Source: Cryptomeria japonica (lineage: Eukaryota; Streptophyta; Pinopsida; Cupressales; Cupressaceae). Taken from it: a stretch of DNA of 64,000 bases. The stretch's first letter is position 1, and every line of letters begins with the position of its first letter. The translations under genes and the position numbers were made by a program. The notes below the pieces were generated by a model. That model saw only the letters and a list, made by a program, of their open reading frames with translations, did not search any database and was not told the origin of the DNA. This document shows, piece after piece, positions 31,841-42,800 of this stretch. Location of the stretch: NCBI RefSeq assembly GCF_030272615.1, contig NC_081410.1:185245619-185309618 (forward strand), written 5' to 3'.

Positions 31841-32688
31841 AAGGTCGATGAGTTTTTTTGTTTTAGAGTTGGCAAAGTCTCAATTGAGTGTGTGGTTTTT
31901 GAATCAGATGATGTATCTGCAATTTATGTAAAGGTAGATAGGAGCATGAAAAAGATCTAAACAAGCAAGTGTAGTGCTATTCAAACAGATCAGCAAAATC
32001 CTATTGTTTTCTAACAATTACAACAATTTTTGAAATCCCCTAATCGGGTAATCTCTAACAAGCTTTGTGTTATTTAATTCCTCTAACTAGGTGGTCCATT
32101 AGCTTGGATTTCAAAATCCAATATTGAGGTTACTCCTCATAGGGTATTGCTTCTAACAAGGCATTATAGTCAATCTCTTAACCGGGTGGTCCCTAACAGG
32201 ACTTTTTGTAAAGATTTAACAGGCTTGGCTCCTAACAGGGCGAACTTCAGAAGAGTTCAGATAGTTATCTTGTGAGTCTCATCTCACCGTGGTTTTTCCC
32301 ATTTGGGTTTCCACGTCAAAATATTGTGTCAAGTGGTGAATGTTTTTGTGCTTATGTTTTCTATGGTTGATTTTCTTAACTACTTAATCCACTTTGATAA
32401 GTCATGATAACTGGCAGCAATATGAAATAAAGTTTTACTTATGTCAGTAAAAGTATTTGGATGTTTATGAGTTTCAAATTGTTTACTGTTAATCTATTGT
32501 AACAGTCAACCAGTTTATTCTGACAGTGATATTGCATTTACACTTCAGTGGTTTAACTTGTCAGTTCTAAGTTTACTTTGAGAGGTTGATTCTGAGATTG
32601 GTGAAAGTTTATTACCAGTTTTTCTATCTAGTGATTCACCCCCCCTCTTAGTAGTTGACCAGATCCTTATTCTTTCATCATACCATCA
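31841..32688 (+). repeat. LTR-6 5' LTR, second part
   Basis: Matches 38890-39759. It includes the CTAACAGG-type repeated phrases (32050-32230), in which the motif 'CT(A)ACA(A/G)G' recurs many times, and ends CATACCATCA. Confidence 0.85.
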
Positions 32689-32726
32689 ATTGGTATCAAA
32701 GAATATCAGGTCCTCTAATGTCTAAG

Positions 32727-34280
32727 TCTAATAGCTAGGGGTAAAGATCTTGTAGAACACGATGAAGAAGGAAGGTCTGAAGTTTAATAGAGAGAACTAT
32801 ATAATAGAGTGATAGAATGAAAATTTATATCAAGAGTCTAGGAAATCAATACTGGAACATGTTGGTACTCAATATGTTGCACCTAGTGGGATTATGAATG
32901 ATGATCAAAAGAAAAGGCAACAAGAAAATAATCAAGCACTGGAGGCTATTATTAGTTCTTTGTTTGATTTAGAATATGTAGATGTCCATGGTTTGGAGAC
33001 TGCATATGAGGTATGGAAGAAACTTGAAGAGATTTATAGCGGTGATGAACATGTGAAGATTTCCAAGGAAGAGAGTCTAAGAGGAAAGTTTGATGACATG
33101 AGGATAGTTGAAGGTGAGAATATCCAATAGTATGGTCAGAGGATAAAAGAGATAGTTGGTGAGATCAAGAGTGCACGTGGTAAAGTAGAAGATGCCACAA
33201 TGGTTAGTAAGGTGTCGAGAACCCTACTACCGATCTACGCTATTCGAGTTACAACCATTTAGGAGCTAAAATCTATTTACAAAACTAAGGTAACCCTTGA
33301 CTCCATCATTGGTAAGCTTACTTATTTTCAATTAAATGGATATGATGGTAGTGTTCAAAAATCTGAGTCTACATTTAGAGCTTCAGTTTCTAACCCATCT
33401 ATGAGGAAAAGTAGAGGTGTCAGTCACAGTTATGAATCTAGATCTAGTAGAGAAGTTGATGATGAAGATAGTTTGGTTGAGCTTGAAACATTGTTGGCCA
33501 AGCGGTTGCCCAGAGGAACTGGTAAATATAGAGGTAAATTACGTTTGAAATGTTTTGCATGCAACACGATTGGACACATTGCAACTAACTGTCCTAATGG
33601 TGATAATGAGCACAAGTGAGAGAAGTTCAAGAAGTACAAGGGAAAAGGCAAAGGAGATTTTCTTATTGCAGTTGATGGTGGTATCACTGATGAGGAATCT
33701 GATGGTGATGCTAATAAAGACATTGTGTTTGTAGCCATTAAAGAGGAAACATTTGATCAGAAGGATTTAGTTTCTTACATGGATAATTCTAATGATTGGA
33801 TCATTGATAGTGGTTGTTCACATCACATGAATAGTGACCAAAGCAAATTTCTTTCTTTGAAGAAATTTGATGGCGGAGTTGTAAGATTTGGTAATGAGTC
33901 ACCCCGCATGGTTAAAGGTAAGGGAACTATTTCTCTTAATGAAAAGAGCAGTGCAAATGATGTCTACTGGGTTGAAGTTCTAAAGCACAATATTTTGAGT
34001 GTTGCTCAATTCAATGACAAAGGATATCCATTGGAGTTTAAGAATGGTATGTGCAAAATCTATGGGAGCAAAGGTGAACTGATTGCAACCAGCAAGCAGA
34101 CTAAAGGTAACCTGTTTCACCTGAATCCTAAAGTTAGCAACTATTTAATTGCTAAAGTAGATGATAGTTGGCTTGACATAGGATATTTTGTCATATAAAT
34201 TTTGATAACATTGTTAAAGTGAGTAAGTCCAAGATAGTGAGAGGTTCGCCTCAGTTGGACAAACCGGCTAATGCTCTATG
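32727..34280 (+). pseudogene. gag: LTR-6 gag and protease, up to the pre-integrase region
   Basis: One frame from about 32890 to 34198 with three stops, all where Gln or Arg is expected (TAG near 33128 and 33260, TGA near 33617). Gag: IISSLFDLEYVDVHGLETA and AYEVWKKLEEIYSG are UBN2-type; the knuckle is CFACNTIGHIATNC (about 33553-33595). Protease: WIIDSGCSHHMN near 33800 has the Copia D-S-G with HHM. Then LKHNILSVAQFNDKGY leads to the pre-integrase region. A small frameshift near 34198 is followed by INFDNIVKVSKSKIVRG, and solo LTR-9 cuts the frame at 34285. Confidence 0.85.
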
Positions 34281-34285
34281 TAAGG

Positions 34286-35408
34286 TGTTGGTATTATGGA
34301 TGAATTCATGATGTGTTGCATTGGTTTTGTTATTGATGTCAACACTTATCTTTTTGGAGGTCTACATTGTTGATTTGGCACTCTGGTTATATTGGTTCAT
34401 TGTTGAAATGGCACATTGTTGTCCCGACATGGATATTGGCTTATGCATAGTCACTGGTATATGTTTCACCAGTAGCTCGAGAAGTTGATGATGACTTGTT
34501 ATCATCTGGAGATCATTTGGTTATGTTGAAGACATAGATTGGATTTTTGGATTTAGTGTTTTTATTATTTGACTAATTGGGTTCACATATTTTCCTTTAT
34601 CGACAGATAGGTCTAGGTTATGGACCGGTACAAGATATCATGTTCTAGATCAGCACGACACATTTTGGAAATGGTTTATTGATTGAGTAATGTGTAAAAG
34701 TATTGAGGCCAACATATTGTATCGCATCAAGAATTATTTTGTAATTGTAATATCTTTAGTGAACCAACCTAATAATAAGGTCTTAGGTTTTGTATAAATA
34801 ATTGTAAGATATTATTGAAGATCATATTATGAGTGTCTGTGAATATTGAAGATCATTGAAGAGCAAAAATAAGTAGATCCTTGTGCGAATCACACAGATA
34901 TTATCTAAAGGTTGAAGGAAAGGTTATAAAGGTGTTTGACACTCTTGGTCAGAGCTTAAACCGGTACCGAATCTAGCATTACAAATGCTATATTGAAGCA
35001 ATACATTCTTATTGGATTTAACCATCCAATTGTAGTCAGTGTGACTCCTATTTTGTGATTGAGCAGTGAGCTCTAGGCGGTTGGCCTTTCTACATGTGCA
35101 GACGCCATTATTGTATTCACTTACTATCTGTAGTAGTATCATCTGATTGTGGGTAAGGTTTCCCACTATGGTTTTTCCCCTTGCAGGGTTTCCACATCAA
35201 AATATTTTTGTCATGCGTTGTGGATGTTGTTTCTCTTTCTGTTTCATGCATTAAGTTATATCAGTACTACTGTAACTATTAATATGTTTTACCGGCATTA
35301 AGTTTGTTTTATCGGCACTAAGTTTTAAGTTGAACTAATTGGTTATGGGTTGTAATTTATTGACAACTAATTCAACCCCCCTCTCAGTTGTCCATCCGGT
35401 TCCTAACA
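34286..35408 (+). mobile_element. LTR-9: solo LTR (1123 bp) inside LTR-6
   Basis: Bounded by TGTTGG...CTAACA and flanked by perfect TAAGG duplications (34281-34285 and 35409-35413). The LTR-6 integrase frame continues on both sides. It contains the two conserved Copia LTR blocks (35060-35110 and 35150-35205) and a CCCCCCTCTC tract near the end. A solo LTR arises by recombination between two LTRs of one element. Confidence 0.9.
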
Positions 35409-35413
35409 TAAGG

Positions 35414-36360
35414 AATGCCAATTGGGAAAGATGACATCTTCAACTTTTAAGAGAAAATCTTTTTCAGTGGAACATCTATTAGATTTGTTTCATACAGACC
35501 TCTATGGAGCAATAAGGACTAAAAGTATTCAAGGTGACAAATAATTTATGATCTTCACTGATGATTGCTCAAGAATGATGTGGGTCACATTCGTGAAAGA
35601 TAAAATAGAAGCATTTATTAATTTCAAGGCATTCAGGGCCTTAGCTGAAAAGGAGAGTGGTATGAAGATAAAGTGTCTGAGGACTCATCAAGGTGGTGAA
35701 TTTACTTCTGAGAAAATCAATAGATATTGTGAAGAAAATGACATCAAATGGAAACTTTCTACACTAAGGACACCACAATAGAATGGTATTGCAGAGAGGA
35801 ACAACTGGCTAGTTGTTGAAGCTACTAGAATGATGTTGATACAAGGAGGTGTAGCGAAAATTTTTTGGAGAGAAGCTCTCAACATAGTTGTCTACACTAT
35901 GAACTAGATTTTGGTAAAAAGAGGTAAGGATAAGACTCCTTATGAATACTGGTATGGTATTTCACCTAATGTTAGTTATTTCAAGATATTTGGCAGAAAA
36001 TGTTTTATTAAGAGAGGTGACTATGTTAGCAAGTTTGAGGCTAAAAGTGATGAAGGTATATTTCTTGGTTATTCCAACAAGAGTAAGGGCTACAAATGTT
36101 ATTAAAACTAGACAAAAATAATCATTGAGAGTGTTTATGATCGAGTGGATGAGTATCAGAAACCAGTATGGAGAAAAAGGATGAAGATCCTTGCATTTTG
36201 GTTTTGGAACCAAAACCTGTGAAACCTGAAACCGGCAAAGAGAATGTTGTTGTACCAATTCAATCATAACAGGTAGATTCTGAAGAAGATGAACATGAAG
36301 ATAATGATCATGTTATTCTGAGGTATGTGAGACTCAATCACAATCTTGACTAGATTATTG
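35414..36360 (+). pseudogene. pol: LTR-6 integrase
   Basis: The frame resumes after the solo LTR. LFHTDLYGAIRTKSIQGDK has the first catalytic Asp, and IFTDDCSRMMWV follows. The second motif reads LRTHQGGEF where family members have D before -GGEF, so the second catalytic Asp is His. NGIAERNN carries the third-position Glu. GKDKTPYEYWYG and FLGYSNKSKGYKCY continue the C-terminal half. TAG stops occur at TPQ-NGI and N-ILVKRG where Gln is expected, and one TAA replaces a Tyr codon. Integrase would insert the DNA copy; this copy is dead. Confidence 0.82.
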
Positions 36361-36377
36361 GAGATAAGGATGCTGGA

Positions 36378-37950
36378 GTGCTAACCAAAAGAAGAATTAG
36401 AGAGAATTTTTGCATGATATCCACTATTGAGCCTAGAATTGATAAGGAAGCATTTGGAGATGATCATTGGGTCAAAGCTATGGAGGAGGATCTTGATAAA
36501 ATTGAGAAGAACAATCAATGGACCCTAGTACCCCGACCGGTGAATAAAAATGTGATAGGTACTAAGTGGGTATTCAGGAACAAGTTGAATGAAGATGGTG
36601 TAGTAGTTCGCAATAAAGCTAAATTGGTTATGCACAAGAAGGAGAAGATTATGGTGAGACTTTTGCACCAATGGCTAGACTAGAAGGTGTCATAAATTTA
36701 CTTGCATTTGCAGTACATAAGGGATTCAAAGTATATCAAATGGATGTGAAGTCAACATTTTTAAATGTAATACTGGAAGAGGAAGTATACATTGAGCAAA
36801 CAGATGGTTATGCTTTGACTTATGAAAAAAACATGATATGTAAGTTGCACAAAGCACTATATGGATTAAATCAATCACCAAGAGCATGGTATGAAAGGCT
36901 TCGTTCACACCTGATGAAGATAGGTTTTTAGAGATCCAGTGAAGATATCAACATATATCTCAAATCTGAAGGAGATAAGATACTGGTTAGTGAAGTGTTT
37001 GTAGATGATATCATATTAGGAGGTAATGATGAAATGAGCAATGAATTTGCAAATGAAATGAAAAGTGAGTTTGAAATGTCTCTAGTGGGAGAGATAAAAA
37101 ATTTCATAGGTTTGCAAATACAACAAATGAAGAGTGGTATTTTCATCACAAAGTCTAAGTATGTGAAAGAGGTATTAAAGACATTTGGTATGAGTGACTA
37201 TAAACTAGTTGGGACACCAATGGCTATAGGTTGTAAGTTTTCTAAGGAAGATAAGGCCACATCTGTTGATGAAAAGGAGTACAGGTCAATGATTGGAAAA
37301 TTGTACTATGTTGTTCACAGCAGACCAGATATATCTCATGCAGTTGATCTAGTTGTTAGATTTGAGAAGAATCTAAGGGAAACACATTTGATAGCAACCA
37401 AGAGAATATTCACATATTTGAAAGGTATTGTTGAGTATGGATTATGGTATCCATATGAAGGAAACTTTGACTTGAAGGTGTACATAGATGCAGATTCTGC
37501 ATGTAATGTTGATGATAAGAAAAGCACAACCGATGGAGCATTCTTTCTTGGAGGAAGACTTGTTTCATGGAGTAGCAAGAAGCAAAGTTGTATATCACAA
37601 TCTATTGTTGAAGCTGAGTATGTTGTAGCTTATATAAATTGTACCCAAGCTATCTAGATGAGGTACATTTTGGAAGGTTTCAAGATGAAGTTTACATAAA
37701 TTGTAAAGATCTTATGTGACAATAACAGTGCCATAAATATTTCCAAGAACCCTATTTTGCATGCACAAACCAAGCATATTGAATTGAAGTATCATTTCTT
37801 GAGGGAAAAAGTGTAGAGTAAAGATGTGATCTTGGAGCATGTTTCTTCCAAGGAGCAGCTTGTAGATATCTTTACTAAATCTCTGCCTGAGACTACTTTT
37901 GAGTATCTTAGAAGTCAACTAGAGGTTTTAACCCTTCATGAGGTGAATTG
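36378..37950 (+). pseudogene. pol: LTR-6 reverse transcriptase and RNase H
   Basis: Copia-type RT (RVT_2). WVKAMEEDLDKIEKNNQWTL opens it, then NVIGTKWVFRNKLNEDG. A frameshift occurs near 36660. It continues VYQMDVKSTFLN, KLHKALYGLNQSPRAWYERL and the catalytic FVDD (36998-37009). RNase H follows: VYIDADSACNVDDKKST, VSWSSKKQSCISQS and EAEYVVA, ending KHIELKYHFLREKV and DIFTKSLPE. One TAG breaks it after IGF, and others near 37656 and 37815. RT copies the RNA and RNase H removes it. This is the most complete polymerase in the window and a possible relative of the donor that moved pol-less elements. Confidence 0.85.
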
Positions 37951-38337
37951 AGCATGATGTAGAGTACATTAATCCTGGAGCTACTTGCATAATTTTACAA
38001 CAGGATTGATGTGGAGTAGAGTTATTCCACAGGGGGAGCATCAAGTTGCAGGTTGTTGATGCTGAACATTGAAGTTTTACATCACATGTTTTACTTTCAA
38101 TTTGGCATTGTTGTCAAAGGGGGAGAAGAACTATGTGATTATCTGGAAGAAAAATTGTATGATTCACATAGAGAAGATCTATAGCCAGCTTGTAGCTGAA
38201 GACAAACTAAAGACAAATTGAAGACAAGCTGATGACAAGGAGAGTACATGGTAAAATGTAAACCACGATTCCTATTCACAATCATAGCAATCAATGGTAT
38301 TGATAATTGTATTGCCATCAATGCCAAAGGGAGAGAT
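37951..38337 (+). other. LTR-6 repeated polypurine tracts
   Basis: Purine tracts near 38030 (CACAGGGGGAGCATC), 38115 (TCAAAGGGGGAGAAG) and directly before the LTR (CCAAAGGGAGAGATTG). The last has one G replaced by A. Confidence 0.75.
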
Positions 38338-39759
38338 TGTTGGTATTTGCATGAAGATTGCATTAATGAAATGTTATGATGTCATTGATGTCAATTAACT
38401 GGTAATGATATTGTTATAATGTTGTTTTGTAACCAGTAGGAAGAGCTAGTGAAGGAAACTGTAATCGGTAGGTAAGTTTATGGAGTGAACTGGTATTTCT
38501 AAGTATTGGAGAGTTGAACTGGTAAACCCTACCTGTTGATTTGATAAACCCTAACTGATTAAGTTTGGTGAATTGGTTGTATTGGTTTAAGATATGATGA
38601 TGAGTGGTAATGATTATGACACGTATGCATATTGTATGAAGAGAGTTTCAAAGTGTTTTTGGCGCGTTGAGATAACAATTTTTGTCTAGGTAATGAGAAA
38701 GTATATTGCATGTAATACAAAGCACATGATGAGTTACTAAGTTTGATGAAGTGATGATCAAGGAGTGGTCAAGGCTTTCTTAGATGATGTGTAGAGATTG
38801 TTATGTAATCCAACGGTCATACTTGAACCGACTTGTTTGTAATCTCTTTGAGAGAATTAGGTTCTTGTTGTGTTACCGACATATTGATTTGTTTATAAGG
38901 TTGATGAGTTGTTTTGTTTGAGAGTTGGAAAAGTTTCAGTTGAGTGTGTGGTTTCCAAACTGGATGATGTATCTATAGTTTGTGTAAAGGCAAAGAGGAG
39001 CATGAAAAGGATGTAAACAAGCAAGTGTAGTGCTATTCAAACAGATGAGAAAACTCCTATTGTTTTCTAACAATTACAGCAGTTTTTGAAATCCCCTAAC
39101 TGGGTAAGCTCTAACAAGCTTGCTATTATTTAAATCCTCTAACCAGGTGGTCCATTAGCTTGGATTTCAAATCCTCTACCAAGGTTACTCCTCACAGGGT
39201 ATTGCTTCTAACAAGGCATTATAGTCAATCTCTTAATCGGGTGGTCCCTAACAGGATCTGTTCTTAACAAGACTTTTTATAAATCTTTAACAGGCTTGGC
39301 TCCTAATAGGGAGAACTTCAGAAGAGTTCAGATAGTTATCTTGTGAGTCTCATCTCATCGTGGTTTTTCCAATTTGGGTTTCCACATCAAAATATTGTGT
39401 CAAGTGGTAAATATTTTTGTGGTTATGTTTTCTATGGTTGATTTTCTTAACTACTTAATCCACTTTGATAAGTCATGATAACCGACAATAATATGAAATA
39501 AAGTTTCACTTATGTCAGTAAAAGTATTTGGATGTTTATGAGTTTCAAGTTATTTACTGTTAATCTATTGTAACAGTCAACTATTTTATACTGACGGTGA
39601 TATTACATTTACAGTTCAGTGGTTTAACTTGTCAGTTCTAAGTTTACTTTGAGAGGTTGAGTCTGAGATTGGTGAAAGTTTATTATCAGTTTTTCTATCT
39701 ATGAATTCACCCCCCCTCTTAGTAGTTGACTGGATCCTTATTCTTTCATCATACCATCA
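38338..39759 (+). repeat. LTR-6 3' LTR (1422 bp)
   Basis: Full-length counterpart of 16638-17171 plus 31841-32688. It shows the uninterrupted target of LTR-7 near 38890-38900 (TTTATAAGGTTGATG). Confidence 0.9.
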
Positions 39760-40090
39760 TCAACTTCTTCAATCTCTTCACCAACTTCTTCATATTCATC
39801 CTCCATTTTAGGGTTCCTCTGCAAACCAGCCAAAGCATTTCAAATTTTGTTCCTCACTTCATTCTTGAAGTCTTCCATCATCTGCTCTACCCTTTGAGGG
39901 TTTTTCCATCTAGGTGGCATCTCCTCTTCCACTCCGGTGAACTGCCTCAACTCGGTGATCTGACTACTAGTCTCAATTGCCTCCCCTCGGTGATCTATTG
40001 AACATATGCATAGCCTGCCTCCAATTGATCATCAGTCCACCCAAACGAATGCCTCAATATTCACAAAAAATTCTTCCACCAGCCAATCCA
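39760..40090 (-). pseudogene. gag: LTR-5 gag, N-terminal part
   Basis: Minus frame: MPPRWKNPQRVEQMMEDFK and an acidic MEDEYEEVGEEIEEV run into the LTR-6 junction at 39760. It joins, in the original element, to the gag part that ends at 16637. The start codon is not certain. Confidence 0.6.
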
Positions 40091-40096
40091 TAACTA

Positions 40097-40108
40097 GCTC
40101 TGATACCA
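40097..40108 (-). other. LTR-5 primer-binding site (initiator Met tRNA type)
   Basis: TGGTATCAGAGC on the minus strand, two bases after the 5' LTR end. Use of the Met primer with a Gypsy gag fits chromovirus relatives. Confidence 0.85.
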
Positions 40109-40110
40109 CT

Positions 40111-40933
40111 TGATGTAGACAAAACCGATAAAACCCTCAAAGAGAATCAACTGTCTTATGCAGCAAGAGCAACACAATGAAAGAAGAAAGAAAACTTAAC
40201 AAGATTACATAACCAAATCATATTATTACTTTAGAACTTCTGGCAACCATCTAGCTATCATCATATAATTATCAAAGAATATATGGTAGTTAACCAGTTA
40301 CATGCACACTATCAGCTAGATACAATCCAACCAAGACTAAACGAATCAACTAGATCACAAAATATGAATCTCAATCCTTAATCTCTATTCAACTTCCTCT
40401 ACCCCTACAAATGATTACATAATAACATATTTATACCCACCAGAACATATCCAGGCTAGCCTCATAAGATTACATTTACCAATGCAGTAAAATGAAACAT
40501 GTAATTAGGTCAGCCCTAAGAATTAAAGAAATATTTCTAGAAAATAACAACCATTGAGTCCAGTTCAACAGGAAGGTCGCCCACATGCCAATGAACATTG
40601 AACAAGACCCAAAATAGATCCACATGCCAAGAATCATACCGATAATGTAGGAAAACCAATCGGTAAGCACAAGAATTATCCCAAAACCCATAAACAGTCA
40701 ACTAGAAGTGATAACTGATCGAAAAAGAACCCAAATGAACTGGAAATATAGAATTAAGCACATGAACCAACGTGGAAATTGAAAATAAGTTCTTCCATGA
40801 AAAAAAAGCAACTACCGGTACCAACCGGTAAGAACACAAAAAACTACATAAAGAACTAGGCAAGAACAAAACTGAAAGGAAATATTTTTGGCTGATGCAA
40901 GATTGGTCATCGACCGGGGATGCTCCTGCATCA
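40111..40933 (-). repeat. LTR-5 5' LTR (823 bp)
   Basis: Matches 14060-14880. On the minus strand it starts TGATGCAGGAGCATCCCC, the same as the start of solo LTR-10. Confidence 0.88.
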
Positions 40934-40938
40934 CTAAA

Positions 40939-42800
40939 TATGACAGCAATGATAAATTTGATAAGCATGATAGGAATGATAGATATGAGAAGCATGAGAA
41001 GTATGATAAGCCTTACAAATCTAACCGAAAGTATAGAAATTTGAAAAATTGCTATTATGTTGCTGATGAAGGTGTTACAGATGAAGAATCAGAAGGAGAT
41101 GAAGTTATATTACTTGCCATTAAAGAAGATGGACCTATACCTGTTGACTCCACTAGCTGTATTGTTGAAGAGAAATCTTTAGCTGCTAAAGTTGAGGAAA
41201 GAGATGAATGGTTTATTGACAGCGGTTGTTCACATCATATGACTGGTGATAAAATAAAATTTGTGTATGGAAAGATATGATGGTTGAATAGTAATATTTG
41301 GAGATGACAAACCATGTGTGATCCATGGCAAAGGTTCTATTTCTTTTGATGGTAAGCATAACACTGAAGATGTCGTGTATGTTGAAGGTTTGAAGCATAA
41401 TCTTTTGAGTGTTGGGTAGATGATGGATAAAAGTTATGATCTACAATTCAAGAATGGAAAATGCAAGATCCTAAATGCCTCCGGTATAGATATCTACCTA
41501 AGATTGTTAAGCCTACTAATCTGGTATGTAGGTAATGTTAGTTGGGTAAGAAAACAAGAATTTCTTTCAAGAGTAAGCAGTACCTATGTGGACCTACAAA
41601 TGGTAGAAGTGTGCAGGGTGACAAATATTTTATGTTGCTAATTGATGATTATTCCAGGATGATGTGGGTTGTCTTTTTGAAGGAGAAATCAAAAGCATTC
41701 GACAAATTCAAGATATTCAAAGAAAAGATTGAGACTGAGTTTGGATTGAAGGTGAAGTGTTTGAGATCTTACAGAGGAGGAGAAATGTGTTCTGGAGACT
41801 TTAGTTCATGCTGTGAGAAGCATGAAATTAGAAGATAATTATATGGTCCTAGAACCCCTTGGTAGAATGGAGTTATTGAAAGAAAGAACAAGATTGTCTT
41901 GGATACTACAAGGACTATGTTGATTGAAGGGAATGTGATGCAAGAGCATCCCCGGTTCATAGAAATCTTGCATCAACCAAAAACATCTCCTTTATATTTT
42001 GCTTTATGTTTGCAGTTTCGGCATTTATTTTTGTGTGTCCCAGATTTGGCTCACCAGAACTTGTGGAGTTGGATTTTAGTTGAAGACTTGATCATTTTCC
42101 TTATTCCAAAATCGAGGAGCATTTGGATCATTTTTGACAAGTTATCGCTACTGGTTTCCAAGATAGTTTTCTATTACCGATTGCCTGGACCTATTTTCAT
42201 TGGTGATCTACTAGATCCCCTTTCATAGCTTGTGGATCCCTAAGCATTGATTCCAATGTTCCTTGGCATGTGGCTAACCTTTTCCCATGATCTACTCTTC
42301 ATCCTTTGGATTTTTTGGAGGAATTTCTTTGGTGAAGGCTGACCTTGTTGGTTTTACACGTTAGGTCTTGTTCTTCGAATTTTGATCCCTTTTTGGACCA
42401 ACCGGATCCCCTTGGATCATATAAATCATTGTAATTGTGCATTAGAATTTAATCAAGAAGTTAGACTGAGCATAGAAGATAGATCTTAAGATTTGAGGTC
42501 CCAGTCATGACCTATTCTATATTTTGATCATGTTTTAGCAGGCCTATGAGTCAATTTCTGTAACCCGATTGTTACCAGTTGGTTGTAATTAGTTTTCATG
42601 ATATAACTCAATCTTTTCAACATTGCTTCCATCATGTCCTTGTGTTTCCATTGTGTTTACTCTTGTTGACTGGTCTGGACTGATCTCTTTGAGGTCTCTC
42701 CTAGTTAGTGACTACTTCAAAATGTTCCGAAGATCTATTGGAGATAAGTTATTAGCACTGTTGTTTACACATTCAAAAAATTTCATATCAAAGGTGATAT
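40939..42800 (+). pseudogene. pol: LTR-4 protease and integrase, broken by deletion and solo LTR
   Basis: After the LTR-5 junction, a charged linker (KFDKHDRNDRYEKHEKYDK) leads to WFIDSGCSHHMTGDK (about 41212-41256), the Copia protease D-S-G. The pre-integrase zinc domain and the first catalytic Asp are missing: LNASGIDI runs almost directly into GKKTRISFKSKQY. Then YFMLLIDDYSRMMWVVFLK. The second motif reads LRSYRGGEM, with Tyr where Asp is expected. TAG breaks TPW-NGV. Solo LTR-10 (41936-42719) splits the next part; the frame resumes with KIYWR and GDIGKTPYELWFGH. Confidence 0.82.
41936..42719 (+). mobile_element. LTR-10: solo LTR of the LTR-5 family
   Basis: Starts TGATGCAAGAGCATCCCC, like the minus-strand start of LTR-5, and ends CTACTTCA. 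The flanks are GAATG (41931-41935) and AAATG (42720-42724), with one mismatch. The integrase codons join cleanly if it is removed. 784 bp. Confidence 0.82.

Larger units (their letters stand above)
16638..39759 (+). mobile_element. LTR-6: Copia element with gag-PR-INT-RT-RH, inside LTR-5
   Basis: Its 3' LTR is 38338-39759. Its 5' LTR is 16638-17171 joined to 31841-32688, split by LTR-7. The LTRs start TGTTGGTATTTG and end ATACCATCA. The primer-binding site is 32691-32702 (TGGTATCAAAGA, near the Met type). The interior carries gag, protease, integrase, RT and RNase H in Copia order and several purine tracts. Flanks TCAGA (16633-16637) and TCAAC (39760-39764) agree at three of five positions, so the duplication is decayed or the end is off by a base or two. 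It is the best-preserved pol in the window, though broken by stops and a solo LTR. Confidence 0.87.
14060..40933 (-). mobile_element. LTR-5: short Gypsy element with gag and protease, inside LTR-4
   Basis: The LTRs at 14060-14880 and 40111-40933 begin TGATGC/TGATGT and end CATCA on the plus strand. They are flanked by perfect CTAAA duplications. Without nested DNA the element is only about 3.75 kb, with an interior of about 2.1 kb. A primer-binding site matching initiator Met tRNA lies at 40097-40108 (minus). The interior encodes gag and a protease segment, then a charged helical tail, and shows no RT, RNase H or integrase. LTR-6 splits the gag at 16638-39759. A solo copy of the same LTR family lies at 41936-42719. 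Confidence 0.85.
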
